From Blastomyces gilchristii SLH14081 (lineage: Eukaryota > Ascomycota > Eurotiomycetes > Onygenales > Ajellomycetaceae): DNA of 64,000 nt. Where the stretch lies: the NCBI RefSeq assembly GCF_000003855.2, contig NW_003101675.1, positions 2,301,420 through 2,365,419 on the forward strand, in the 5' to 3' direction. The notes beneath the pieces were generated by a model, which made no database searches, was not told the DNA's origin, and saw only the letters and a list, made by a program, of their open reading frames with translations. Position 1 is the stretch's first letter; each line of letters opens with the position of its first letter. Shown in pieces: positions 1 to 12,767 of this stretch. A program made the translations under genes and the position numbers.

Positions 1-2546
1 TAGACTGATAATAACAATATTAAATTACAGGTCTCTGATCATTTTTAATATACTATTTTCACTGATATAATTAAGTTGATAATATCACTCATCTATTAAA
101 AGCTGTTTCAGAAGAACTGCAGATAATTAAGATAAAAATAAGATAATAAAGAAATCAGTATCTGAATTCTTAGAGTTAATTAACTGTTCAATCTTCTCAT
201 AGCTGAAAGATCTCAAAGACTCTGCATTTAAATTATAATCTATTGAGATTGTCTTTGATTTCAGAACAGTCACATATGTCACTGCTTTATATATTGAGTC
301 ATTTATTATCTTATGAAATGTCAGTGAGCTGTCAGATAGAATGTAAACATTATTATAAGACAGATTAATGTAGAAGATATCACTGTTAATAGATAATAGA
401 AACTCAAAGTAGTTCTCAGTATTAACTTACATATCACAGTAAATATAGCTCTGATGTTTTATAAGCTCAGTAAAGATCAGATTTGTGAATAGTTCTGATA
501 TATAGTATACATGATTGAATTCTATCAATCTTTCACTCACTGAGATAAATACAGTGCTGATACTCTGAATCTTTATAATAATCTTGTTAGTCACTTGAAC
601 TGTTGAATCATTGATTACTATAAGTTTCAAAAATTGTAATCTATCACTCACTATATGACATTCAGTGCTACTATTCTATATAGTGAGAGAATTCTTATGA
701 GGTTTTATAAAACAGACTGATACATTGATAATCTCTATAAGATTTATCATCTGATAGATCTCTGATTTATCTGTAATAAATAGTTGAGTTTTATTCTCAC
801 TATTATTCTTTTTCTTCTTTTCTTTGAATTTCTTTATTCTTTCAGTATTATTTATTCTTCAATTATTCAGAGCACTGTCTGAATTGATCAATTAACAGAT
901 ATTAAAGTAAGATCTCTCATATTCAGAATATATAGATGAATTTTCTGATCTCTGATAATTTCAGAAGCCTTCTTATATACTATTACAATCACATTCAGTA
1001 TAGTCTTCACAGACTGAATTTGATATATTATTACTAATAGTCAGTGTGACTGTTATAGCTGTTATAACTGTTATAGCTGTTATAACTGAGTTAACTGCAG
1101 AATCTATATTCTGCAGATTCTTTTTATCTTTTGAAGAATTAAGTTATAAACAGATTTTCTTCATGAGAAGATCAATATTCAATATCACAGCTGTGAATTT
1201 GAAATTCTGTATTTTTTCTATCTTCTTCTGAATGTAATTTCTTCAATTATTAAGTAGAACTGAGTAGAAGATATTAAATATTTATATATCTGAGAGAGAA
1301 GTATTCAACATCTTTAATTTTATAATAATAAACTGAAACTTATTAAAGAATGTGTATAGATTGATAATCTGTGTATTATTAAAAGACATGAATTCTAGAA
1401 CTGTCTTACAGTGTAACTGTGTTTTAAGAACAGAGTATTTCTATTCAATTGCATTTCATAGAGTATAAGTAATCTGATTTTCATCATACTTGAAGAAATG
1501 TGATCTGACATCTACACTTAAGAAGTTTGAGATGAATGTATAGAGTCATCAGTTTCTAGTATCTCAGAATAATACTTATTTATTATCTCTTTGTAAAGAG
1601 TTCTGAGTCTGTTATTTCTCAATTATATATCAGCACTGTGTATTAATCAGTTTTGATTTCATAAAGATGCTTTATGTGATGTAATTAAATGTATCAGTTA
1701 GACTGTTTAATCTCACAGTATTCTTGATATCTTTCTTAAATTGAGAGATTGTCTTGTCAATATGACTATTCAGTTTATAAAGATTGAATTTCAATCTTTT
1801 ATTAAGATTAGAATTTCATGTAGCTGTTGATGTAATGACAGAATAATTATTAATATTCTGTGATTAATTTATAGAGAATCTCTGTTGACAGAGTTTTTTC
1901 AGTTATAGTTCAAGTTCTAGAACTCTTTACTTTCTCTTATTCATCTCAAGTATTATCTTAAGATGCTTTATCTGTTGATTTGATATTGTCTTGTCTGAAT
2001 GATAGACATCTGAGTGTTTATTATTCTTATTAAGAGAATTAGTATCAAGCTGTTAAGTAGATTAGAAGACCGGTCTGACTGTGTCAGAAGCTGTATTTAA
2101 ATCAGCTTTGAATTGAGAGAATGTTTTAAGATATTCATCAATGAAGCTTTCAAAAGCTTCAGAAGAATGTTCACTGACAGAGTATAAGTGTGAAGAATCA
2201 TCATCAACTTCAACTGATTCAGTGAAAAGAATATGAGATTGTGAACATATATATAAGCAGAATTGTGTTGAATTCATTATCTTGATATTTATTTATTGAA
2301 TTCTTATCAATATTATTCTCTTTTTCTTGCTTTTTTACAAATGTGATATGTTTTCTGCAAGTCTCTTTTTTAAGTGAGCAGTAGTATTATTAATCATCAA
2401 GATCTCAAACACATCAATATTAATAGAATAAGATGATTTTAACTTCTGATAAGTGTATTGAATAAAGCAGTAGTTCAAATAATGAGTATATTGACAAGGA
2501 ATCCTGAATTGGCAGTGATTTTGCACAAAACAGGTCTCATAACCTG
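1..2546 (-). mobile_element. Decayed Copia-type LTR retrotransposon, gag to integrase side, CpG-depleted
   Basis: Read on the minus strand, this AT-rich block contains remnants in Copia order. Near 2277-2062 is a short acidic ORF that could be gag. Around 651-427 is a segment like the GAG-pre-integrase domain, with VYYISELFTNLI and a following YIYCDM. Left of 420 an interrupted frame resembles the integrase N-terminal region and runs out of the window. Every frame is broken by stops, some at positions where Trp codons may have become stops. CpG is virtually absent, with one copy near 2073, and most remaining C sits in CT or CA. This points to strong C-to-T mutation of a repeat. Assigning Copia rather than Gypsy rests mainly on the pre-integrase motif. 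No protein is expected. Confidence 0.5.
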
Positions 2547-2639
2547 TGAAAGGTGTAAAGCTTGTGTGATTGAAAGGTTGCTAGCTTGTGGAAAGTTATA
2601 TGGTGGAAGGATTAGTAAGCCAGATCACGTGACCTGACA
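2531..2639 (-). repeat. Possible 5' LTR end and Met-tRNA-like primer site of the Copia relic
   Basis: On the plus strand 2531-2546 reads CAGGTCTCATAACCTG, which resembles the anticodon arm of a Met tRNA. Copia and Ty5 are known to prime from an internal initiator-Met tRNA fragment. Immediately to the right, 2547-2639 read on the minus strand starts TGTCAGGTCACGTGAT and ends in CACA, matching TG...CA LTR ends. It lies about 255 bp upstream of the putative gag start. At roughly 93 bp it would be a short LTR, and the partner LTR is outside the window, so this is inferential. Confidence 0.3.
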
Positions 2640-4741
2640 TATTTAGCTTGAAAGCTAGAGAAGAAGTGACGCGGGTTGCAGTTCATGACATAATCCAAGG
2701 GCTGAACCTCAAACCACCACCAGCACGATCCTCTACAAAATATTTCGCCCGTTGCTGAGGCTGCGTCCGCTGGATTACTGAGTGGCTCCTTTTAGGTAGG
2801 TATTTCATGAAAAAGCAAAACAAAGCGATCGATCGATCATCAGTCTGAAGTCTGCTTCACTTTCAATGCCTCTGTTTTCCCCGTCTTTCATGTGATGCCT
2901 GATACATGTTGAAGTTGAGCCACCGCCTGGGGACGACCTAGGGACTGGATGGAGGAGATATTGCTGAAATCTTGCCAGTACGCCTATACGCTCAGTTAAC
3001 ACGTTTCTCCGCGCTTGGATTTTGTCGATTCCGTGGAACGGTCGCGGAGTCCAGTGATGTTCGCTTTTCTGTCCTGGGCCAATTTCGGTCCCTATTTAAT
3101 CCCTTTGTCAGATGAATGAGGATATCTGCGGTGACTCACTTGGATGGGGCAGACTATGACAGTGGACTGGAGCGTTTGCTATTTTACGCCATACGTTGTC
3201 TGGTAGAAGTCTCTGAAAAGCATCACCAGCGGACAGAGTATTGCGCTACTTGGGAGGAAGTTCGAAGGTTCTTGAATTCAGACTTACCTCTCGAGTATAC
3301 TCCAGGGAGGCCTTCGCTCCAATAGCGAAGATACTGTGGATTGAGTACCGGACCCATCCATACCAAGGCGACCATGAATGGCAATGGATGTGATAGACGC
3401 GTTCACTGCATAGGATGTATTTTCGTGCATGTAGTACTCTTATCCAGGCTCAACCAACAAGAAATAGGGGGTAACCATCCATATCTGCTTCGGGAGGGAG
3501 ACAGATCTTTCCAAGACCCTTCCTGCAGTCACTTTATTTTACATCACGGATCTTACCATCACGTTGATTCCCGACATATTGTCAATTTCAAAAGGTCGTG
3601 GTGGTAGGCATGGTGGAATATACGACGTATTTCAGATCCGGGAAACTATTTCACAGATGATATCAACAGAGGAAGCAAGCTATTTCGGATTTAGGACCTG
3701 TCATCATCACTCTAGTGAGTAGCTACGTCCTAGAGACAATCCCGTGCGCATGGCTGCGGCGACAATTGCCATAGGAATGTAAAGGATCTGACCGGGCCAT
3801 TGCTTCTGAGCGGATTCCTATAGCTGTTCCTTCTCTGGAGATGCCAATTTGGCTAACCATGAAATCTCGGAAGCGGCTTCTAGGAGAAAGTGTGTAGGAG
3901 GATCCAAATCTTGGAACTATCCCATTGTTCAATTTCCTGAGTGATGCAAGCATCCTATCACTTCCTCCAGCTGTCAATAAGAGAAACGGATGCCAGCCAG
4001 AGTCCTTGATAGTATGCCAGCAAAGCAACATGGGTACTGTCTATATGTTCAATGTCTCCCATGCTGAAGACAAGATTCAGTTGCAGAAGGGTTTTGAGGT
4101 AGGAGCTTGCTTGGATGTTCTCACACATATTGTTGCCTTACGTAGTAGAGCTTTACTATTCTGCTGAGGGTCACAAATTCATTCATGTAGGTTTGGAAGG
4201 CTTGTCAAAATTTGAGAAGAACAAATAATCATCATTGCTATAGCAAGGCTAATACTCATATTTTGATTGGGCAGTCATGGAGAATAAATCTCCATAGCTG
4301 GTGGAAGGCTTTCACAGTATAAAAAGTTGACCAACAGTAATAATACAAATAGTTACAATGTCATGTATTTGATATTATTTTTCTATTTTGTTGAGTGACA
4401 TTGGCAGCCAGTGGTGTTCTAGCATGATGCTGAATATCAATTATGTCCCGCCGATTCCATGAAAGCGATAACACAGAGCCCACACACACACACGGTAGTA
4501 TAAGGAGTTGCATTGTGTTATTAGGTGAAGAAACGCCAACCCCCTTACCAAACTTCTCTCAATCTTCTTTCTGGCCCTGCTTCTCTCCCCAATACATCCA
4601 AGCTTCTGGTTTGGAACGCAATTGGGCCTTACACCCTGTTCTTTCAACCCTCGTTCACAAATCGAACAGCGACACACCGTATTGCTCCGATTTCACTTCC
4701 CTTCTCCTCAGCCCGCCGGTTGCGTGGTTCTGACTTCGAAA
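2640..4741. other. Intergenic, ordinary base composition, no gene recognised
   Basis: CpG content returns to normal right of 2640. Several short ORFs overlap on both strands (for example 3116-3325 and 3925-4167), but none is long, conserved-looking or flanked by usable splice sites. A short CA repeat lies near 4481-4494. The last 300 bp, pyrimidine-rich around 4540-4710, is probably the leader of the GTPase gene starting at 4742. The middle could hold a dead gene, but I cannot name one. Confidence 0.4.
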
Positions 4742-7700
4742 ATGGCAGATCCACCGGGAACTCCACATCCTGACGCCAGTAGCTCTGCTCACGCTGGACT
4801 TCTTCTCGATGTTAAGCTGGAGAAGAACGCTGCAGTTAACCTATATAATCCATTTCTGATGGCAGATAATGTTTTTTATGGCAAACTATCTCCAGTAGGT
4901 AACCAAACGGTGAAGCAGTTTCGGAAAGTGCTGATTTATTTATTTCTCCAGGGAATTACACAGCAGCAAGCTGACTCTCCAGAAGACAACTCAGTCGAAG
5001 GGGAGACAGGCGGAGTGGATATAAAGTCAGAAGGACTTGATCCATATCCACCGCTCATACGACCCCGCTACATGCATCGAGATTCTAGCATTGAAAACCT
5101 TGAAAATGGGGTGGCGGAAGGGCTTCAATTTCTGGGTCCATTGAAATCCCTACTTCGGAAATACTCCCGCCAACCATCAGAAAATAGATGGCTGAAGCAG
5201 ATCGAGGAGCTTGAAAAGAGAGCTGTGTCCGCTCGAGTCATTATCGGTGTTGTCGGAACTACAGGGGCAGGTAAATCGTCGTTAATCAACGCAATTTTGG
5301 ATGAGGAGCGTTTGGTCCCGACAAATAGTATGCGTGCCTGTATAGCCGTCGTGACTGAGATATCTTTCAACCATTCACCAAACCGTTACAGAGCGGAGAT
5401 CGAGTTTATTTCCTTGGCAGAGTGGGAAGAGGAATTAAATTTAATTTTCGGCGATATTGAACTCGGGAATCAACAAACCGGAGATAATTCCGATTCTGCA
5501 ATTGCCTGTGCGAAAGCGACTGCCGTATACCCTGACATCCCGGACATTCTTAAGTCGTCGATCAAAGAGCTTTTGGTCCACGAAAATGTGTCAAATCTTC
5601 TAGGGAAAACGGTTGAATTCGCCGAGGATGATCCGATTTTATTCTACACCAAACTTCAAAAGTATGTGGACAGCAAAACCCAAACCCGACGCAAAGGTAT
5701 GAACGGGAAAAGCAAAGCCAATGACCGACGCGTAGTTCGCTTGTACGTCAAGGCCCCTGTTCTTGCGACCGGAGCTGTTATTGTGGATTTGCCTGGTACG
5801 CAGGACGCTAATGCAGCAAGAGCTGCAGTTGCGTCACGATACATCGAACGCTGCTCATCTCTTTGGATCGTGGCTCCCATAACTCGAGCAGTAGATGATA
5901 AAACGGCCAAGACCCTTCTCTCAATGAATTTCCAAAGACAGATCCCAAATGGACGGCGCTCTTGGCGCAGTGACATTCATTTGTTCGAAAACGGATGATA
6001 TTAACTTATCAGAAATTATTGTTAATTTTGACGACATAGTCGATGAGCCGTTTTCGACTCCGGATATTCCTGAAATCTCCATTACACGCCTAGAAGAGCA
6101 ACTCAGAGCCCTGAAAGAGGAGCGCACGGAACTTGTTATATCAATCGATGAGCTTTGCGAAGAAATGGCTACTCTGGGATGCGATTTCGATTTACTGAAG
6201 AGCACTGATGGTTCTCCGAAAAGAAGTAGGGTGACCGACTTTAACCCTCTACCTTAAAACAGGAGTTCGGAAGATATCGAGAAAACCACAATAATGAATA
6301 TGGCCCAGACTACAGCAACACGGAAATAAATGTCAGACAGACGGAAGATTCGGTAGAAAAGAGGTGGTGTGATGTGTCAAATAAACGAAAGCGCCTATCT
6401 CATCGAAAAAAACAAATCGACTCTGAGATAGAACGAATGACCGAGGCATTGAATATTGCTCGGGAAAACGAGCAAAGGAAACAAGATATACTCGGTCTGA
6501 GGTGTATTCTGGAAAGAAACGATACTGTGAAGGCCCAAATTCGACAAAAATTTGTCGATGGGGTTCGGCAATTGGACGAGGTAGATGCGGAAGAGGAGAG
6601 TTTTGATCCTAGTGTTGACCTCAGGGATTATGATCAGGTTGCTAGAGCTCTTCCAGTCTTTTGTGTGTCCTCCAAAGCGTATCAAAAGTTGAAGGGTAGA
6701 CTTCGTCGTGACCATGCCGTTAAGGCACTCTGCAACCCCGAAGACACTGAGATACTAGATCTCCAAGCTCATTGTCTGAGCTTGACGATCGCCCAACGCA
6801 CATCTGGCTGCGAGTCATTCCTCAATGGGCTACAGCAGCTCATGAACTCCTTGGATTTGCTAAGTTCCGCTAGGGGTCCTTCAGATTCCCTATGCGAGGA
6901 GCGCCAAAGAAATGACCGTCTTTTCTTGCAAAATGGACTGGATATCCTCCAACAAGTATGTACTGAGCCAAGGTCCACCACAATGGTTTTGTTGCGTTGT
7001 TTCTATTTGCTCACTCGTAAATTCAGGGCCTAGAGAATTTAACTGGAGAAGTTTTGGCAGAAATTACTAGTGCCGTCGAGGATAACATTTTTGATAAATT
7101 TGGTGCGTCTCCCCGGCTCCCGCCTTTTAGAAATGCTATTCCAGTAGTTCGGCGCTCACATTTCATAGGTTTAGCTTCATCATAGGCTTGCAACGAAGCT
7201 GGCAAAGCCCTTGCGCAATGGAACCGCTCACGCAAGGTCTCTCCAGAGGGTCTTGCTTGGAATACTTATAAAGCGATTTGCAGACGCCAAGGGGTTTACA
7301 AACACCATGTGAGTCTCGATCAGCTGAGATATTTTCCTTTTCTTTCTTCTATGAAAGGATATTAATAATATAATAATAGGACTGGAATAGCACCTTGTAA
7401 GGCCTTATGGCTCCTATATAAGAAGCATGTTATGTCTGACAACTTTAGGATCCGACCTATGATGCCAGTTCTTGCGGTTGGTTGGGAACGGTAAGAAACG
7501 TCTGTGCGGCTTACGCTACTAAAATGGAAAAAAATCCACAGTTCCTTCTCACGCCTAATCCCCAAAATTTTAACCCGATATTCCAAAACAACATATGGCT
7601 ATGTGAAAGCCTTGTATGCGAGCCTCGAACCTCGTATCTCCGCTGGGGCAGTGGGTTCGAAAATAGCAGAGAAGCTGAAGGTTCAACTCCCAACCTATCG

Positions 7701-8141
7701 GGCTTCATTCAAGGAGCTATCCGCCGCGAGTAGCAAAATTTTATGCGAAAGCCACAAGGCCGCAAACCGTGCTTTCGTTCCGATAATTGCTGCTGAGTTG
7801 GGAGAAGCCTATGAAGGCTGTGGATCTGCAATGGGTAAGTAACTATCTTGTGATCACTTTCAATGCTAAGAGTTTTTGTAGGGCGAGGGGTTTACCTACG
7901 CATGAAAGATATCATGACTCAACATGTGGAAAAACGCAGACACGAAATGTTTCACAAAAGCACAGAACACGTCAAGTCCGAACTCGAAGGCAGTATCCAG
8001 TCCGTTAGGGATTATTTGGCCATGGAAACCGAAAAACTCTTCCAGAAGATTAGCTGGGACTACAAAAATGCATTTGAGAAATCGCAGACTGCTGAGGAGA
8101 AGACGCTGAACAAAGAACTCAGGAAGCTTCTCCAAATGTGA
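4742..8141 (+). CDS. Large SLIP-GC/dynamin-like GTPase, multi-exon, with a frame break
   Basis: This encodes a large GTPase like human nuclear GTPase SLIP-GC (NUGGC) and its fungal relatives. The P-loop GTTGAGKSS is coded near 5255-5281 and the G3 motif DLPG near 5793, followed by SSLWIVAPITRAVDD. A charged helical middle part and the family-typical GLAWNTYKAICRR and VLAVGWER stretches follow. The ATG at 4742 is chosen because upstream in-frame sequence looks like leader. Proposed introns are 4895-4951, 6226-6281 (uncertain), 6956-7026, 7144-7185 (uncertain), 7309-7379, 7397-7448, 7491-7541 and 7835-7881, leaving a 17-nt micro-exon at 7380-7396. Near 5941-5955 the conserved FQRQ and AVTFICSKTDD segments lie in different frames with no room for an intron, so one base seems to be extra. 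That is either a sequencing error or an inactivating mutation. Family assignment is firm; function in fungi is unknown. Confidence 0.8.
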
Positions 8142-11100
8142 ATACGATGTTTAACGTGCCAGCAGCATCCAATTCATAAACAGTGATACCTAAAAGGTAC
8201 CAAGTGATACACCAACTATCATTGGGATCAAGGATGAAATGGGTGGGAATTTCAGATGAGCGTTGTGTTGTTCCTTCTAGGATCGTATACGCGAAATTTT
8301 TTGAGGGTATTATCATCCTTGAACTCCATCCAGAGCTGCCATTCTCCAACAGAGAGAGTCGGTGTGCTCTTTTATCATTCGGCTCGTGGGGCGAACATCG
8401 ATTATCGAATCGTCTCCATTTTGGAAGTTCGGTTCATATTGGGTCTCTGTAGCCCTTTCAATATCTCGCTTGGAAAATTTTCAGCAGTTATTTTGTTTTG
8501 TTCCAATAGAAATTGCCTAAACCACGTTTATGCTAAGGGCTACGGTGCTGTTTTCTAGCGATACCTGCACACCTTGATCCAGCCTTGCAACGGCCTTGGA
8601 AGCACATCCCATCAGAATATTTTTTAACTTACGGATTGCACCGGTATTCTAGTAATAGAGAGATACTTTTTCTTTCTTGTCCATTTTCTTTTCCCCCCAA
8701 CACCTGTCATGCTTAATTACATAGTCAACTCTGTTAGCTTCGCGAATGTGCAAACATTTCCTGTCACAACTGCTATTCATGGAATTGCTCGCTATTTCAG
8801 TTTGACTTGCCATCCTACCATTCTAGATGATCCTACAATTATCACTTCCTTGTCAAAATAAAGCTGTCTTGTGACTCTAAATCTAGGAGAATACCCGTCA
8901 TGCAAGTGAGGCATTTTTGGATGATTTTGCTTTCGCTTTCCCCTTTACTTCCTTCTCTTTGTTTCGGTCCCTAACTCATCACTATGACTTGGTATTCCCA
9001 TGTTCTTTGTCAGTCTTGTAGTGTTCATCAAACAGTTTCTCAAATGTTTTCTTCTGATATGTAGCTGAAAGAAATTCTCAGTGTTTTACTGTTCTATCAT
9101 GCATTCAGTTCAACAGATATTCATTGAATACGATGTGGCCACCGCAACCAACTTTACATGTTTTTTTCCCCATTAAGTCATACCAACCTACATATCTAGG
9201 TCTATACCACAAACTAGGGATGGATTTATATTTTTAGATAGTAACTTGAACTCTCTAGCAGGTATGTGTCTCTCTACACACCCTATCAAACCTAGGCCAC
9301 CGGACTGCACTAGTTGGAGGTCCATCCAAACATTTAGCTAGGTGGTAGATACAGTACTTATACTGTCTTTTCTACCTCCAAATTGGAGAGAATATCCACT
9401 CCAGCAAACGACTTCTACGTGGCTAGTTGATCATAGTTTCATAATTCTCTTTAATTTAAATCTGCCAAATATCCCATCCCTTTTTGATATATTTTCTTGT
9501 ATCCTCTTGTTCCTGAGCACGATGCTCTCATGATTGGTGGATATCCAAACAAACGAAGCAAGCAACAACCCCTGGTTAGGGCCATGGAACTGAATAACTT
9601 TATCCGCAAATACTGAGCTAAGGACATAAATGGTCGATAATATTTTTAGATCATTTTCTAGAGTTGCTTCTAATTGCTCATCTAGACACCTATCAACGAA
9701 CCGTTAGCCAATACGTAGATTGACCATTCTCTGCCCAACAACTAATGCTTGCATCTTAGTCCAGTGATGACTTGCATACGCACGGACCGCGCCGGGTCAA
9801 GACTTTCCCAGGCGCTTAAATTTCTTCAGGTTGGGCTATTTATAGAATTCCCCGCTGTCAAAGGAGCTGGTTTGTCTGCGGGGCGAGCTTGCCGTGGGTT
9901 GGCTGTTACGGCACCTACAGTACTATGTAGATAGCCTGCAGCGGCTAGGAGAAAGCTCCATTGCTTGGTCCAAGGACGTAGTTAGGTTGAGAATCTTGTG
10001 CCTCTTGCTTTGGCGTTGGGGGAATTAAATGCGCGCCCCATTCTTTATTATTCATGGGTGTTAGTATTTTGCGCGAAGCAGGATAATCGAGCCAACAATA
10101 TATTAATTGAATGGATGGATATAACATAGTGTGGTTGATGGTACTAGTTATCCCTGTGGGCGCCAATGATTCCCATGATTACTGGACAAGCTTGATTGGA
10201 CCCGGGGAAAACGGTGGGTATGCATGCTCTGAATTTCTTGTTTTACAAGTCAAAAAAAAGTGGTTTCTCATGGATTAGCTTCGTGTTAGTTCTGCTGCGA
10301 CGGCCGTTGTCTGAAAATAATAAACTCATGGCCGGGAGAGGATCAAAATGGAGATAGAGATTTATTAAAACTCCCAGCCACAAGTGCTTATTTATCTCTG
10401 TGCCCGCCAGCAGCTTTTCCTCTCACATCGATGGGGATCTAATATTTTCTTCTGGCTGGTGTGGTGTGGCAAGTCATCCATTAGTCGTTATTGGGCAGAG
10501 ACCCTTTCCCTTCTGTGAAATTGATCCCATCCCCTTCTTTGGGCTGGCTTGACAGGCAAACTTCCCGTGTTCGTGGCGCCTGGAAATTTTAAGCATGATA
10601 GGTGGAATCCATGTTCCGGGGAGTATATTTTGGTTCCCCGCTAACCTAAGCGCTGGATTCAATGAAACGTGTGTCCTTGCTTGGCCCTTGTATTAGGTCA
10701 ATTGGTAGTTTTCCATGAAATTCTCGAATACGAAATATCAATCTAAATTAATAAAGGATAATTTCGATAGAGATGATCTGCAGCTATCTATTGTGAAAAT
10801 GCAGCGGACTGTCCTAGTTTTCGCTGTGAATAACTGCCCTTTGCTGATACCCGTCCGGTTGAAACGTTGTGCGTGCAGGGGTTTTTAGCGCGCGTTAGAA
10901 TCAGCCGCGGAAAAACCCAATTCCGGCCCCGACTTCCCCTTGAGACGGATAGAAATTCTTACTAATCTTGGAAGGTCTGCATAGTCAGATTGTATGTAGC
11001 CTTTGTGACATATAGTCGAGCTCTGCTCCATAACTCGATATATCGCCCTTCAAATGGCGACTGAAATCAATTAGGAGGTAGGGTAAGTTGGTGGCTTTAA

Positions 11101-12767
11101 AGGTCTGGTTTTAGCCCACTAGAAAAACTATGTTCAGCATCACGGCTGCTATCCATTACGTCCCCTTCTAGTCTTGAAAGCCCACGGGACCTAATTATAG
11201 TAAACGTGCGGCACGTTCATCCTGTTAGTTCGAAAACCACGAGCTATTCCACAAGACTGGTGAGACAACCGATTTCGGGAGTGTCTTGGACTCAACGGGG
11301 AGGAAGCAGGAAATGCCACTCAATAGCAGGGCGACAGGCATCCAAATTGCGAGGGTGATAGAAGGCCCTAAGGGAGGTCATTTCTCTTTCGATATTGTCA
11401 AGGTAGAACATAGCATGCCTTGGTGTATTCCAGAGATATTGTTGCCCGAGGTGCCGTTCGCGATATTGGTTGTTCCAGAAGAAGCGGCGCTCCTTGGATG
11501 TTTGAGCCCCTTGTCACATGAAACAACTATGCCGCATCAGGCCTACCTCCGCTGCGACTCTGAATTCCTCCTGTCGCTTCAACCTCCTCCCCGAGTCTCC
11601 TCATCTTCTCCGCCAGCATCCTCGGCCAACACTCAGGGCATCGTTAGCAATGTACTGTTGAGCAACCGCCTCTAAAAGCATACGGGCACTACAATTCTTG
11701 TCCGATGGCCAGAAATAGCAGAATATACTTGACAGGACTCGGCTCGCCTATCCGCGGCCGCTGTCCCCTGGTCCAGACAAACGTGGAGTTTCGTCCGGCG
11801 CCTACAAGAAACTGGACCACTCTCATCCTGGCACACAGAACGGGACTGGTTGACGTCCACAGCAGCCCTAGTGCGAGGAATAGACATACACAATGTACAG
11901 TTCGGCGGCATCGGTGTGCTCAACCAATGTGATTGATACCCATTCTGCATTCGTCATTCGAAAGCAGACGTTATGCTTTCTCTAGCAAATGATGAGACAC
12001 ATTTGCCTTCATGAGAGTCCGGCGTCAAACCCTTAAGGGCCCCCCGTGTTTAGCTTCATACCCTGGTCCCTACTGTACTCGCAGACACTAACCTCAATTG
12101 TTGGCCAGATGGGTACTCCAACACAACTGCTAAACTCCTTTTGGAGAGTCTACTGGCCACCTTTGGAGAAAAATGGGGAAGTGGAGAATGTTTTGAGTCT
12201 TGCAGACTAGCTCCTCCATGATCGTCTTTAGGGAAAATCCTCGCGCGGGAGCAATATGGTTTGAACCAACCCATCCCGAGATCAATATACCTTGCTCGCC
12301 CTTCTCCTCTTCATTCATGTTTTTGCTCCGTTGTCCTTCCTGCCGGCCTTCTGATTTTCCACAATGCATGCTCTTTAGTCACTCCTTTTATTCTTTATTT
12401 TTGTTATATTATTATACTATGAACCTCACTATTTGAAAATATACTTTTCGTCGATCGTTGCTCATAGCTGGAGTCCGCTGGCAGCCCAAAGTTTTTGGCA
12501 AAGACTAAACCTTCCTTTTGCTAAAAAAGGATTTTTTTTTTCTTAACGCGCCTTGCGGAACAAAGACATTCATAAAACCAACGATCTTTAACCCACGCGG
12601 TCTTTTTCGTTCTTGAGTCCCACGAAAGGATTGAACATATTTTCTTTGACAAAACACACCACATTTATCCCATTCGGAAGCCAGTCCGTTCTGTAGTAGC
12701 AGCCGCAGCTCTTAACGAGATTCGCGGAGCGTGGAGACGCCTATGTTCTGCAGGCTGTCCGAAGAGA
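8142..12767. other. Long gene-poor stretch with at most decayed coding sequence
   Basis: No intact gene can be supported over about 4.6 kb. A short open stretch at 8183-8452 has no clear family match. Around 11286-11960 partially open frames on both strands have GC-rich, codon-like composition but are broken by stops, and may be a decayed gene. The remainder is AT-leaning with no domain motifs. The right end, 12640-12767, is probably promoter and leader of the gene at 12768. Confidence 0.4.

Noticed and set aside
5949..6257. Separate small gene inside the GTPase locus
   Set aside because: The translated segment continues the GTPase family sequence directly after a one-base shift, so it is the same gene with a frame break.
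6210..6290. Second frameshift in the GTPase
   Set aside because: A normal-length intron (GTAGGG at 6226 to AG at 6281) restores the frame, so a mutation need not be assumed, although the boundary is uncertain.
8183..8452. Short run reading RYQVIHQLSLGS, reminiscent of the start of SRPK-type kinases
   Set aside because: Nothing kinase-like follows: no VAIK Lys, HRD or DFG in any nearby frame. It lies just after the GTPase stop codon and is probably 3' UTR, so the resemblance is likely chance.
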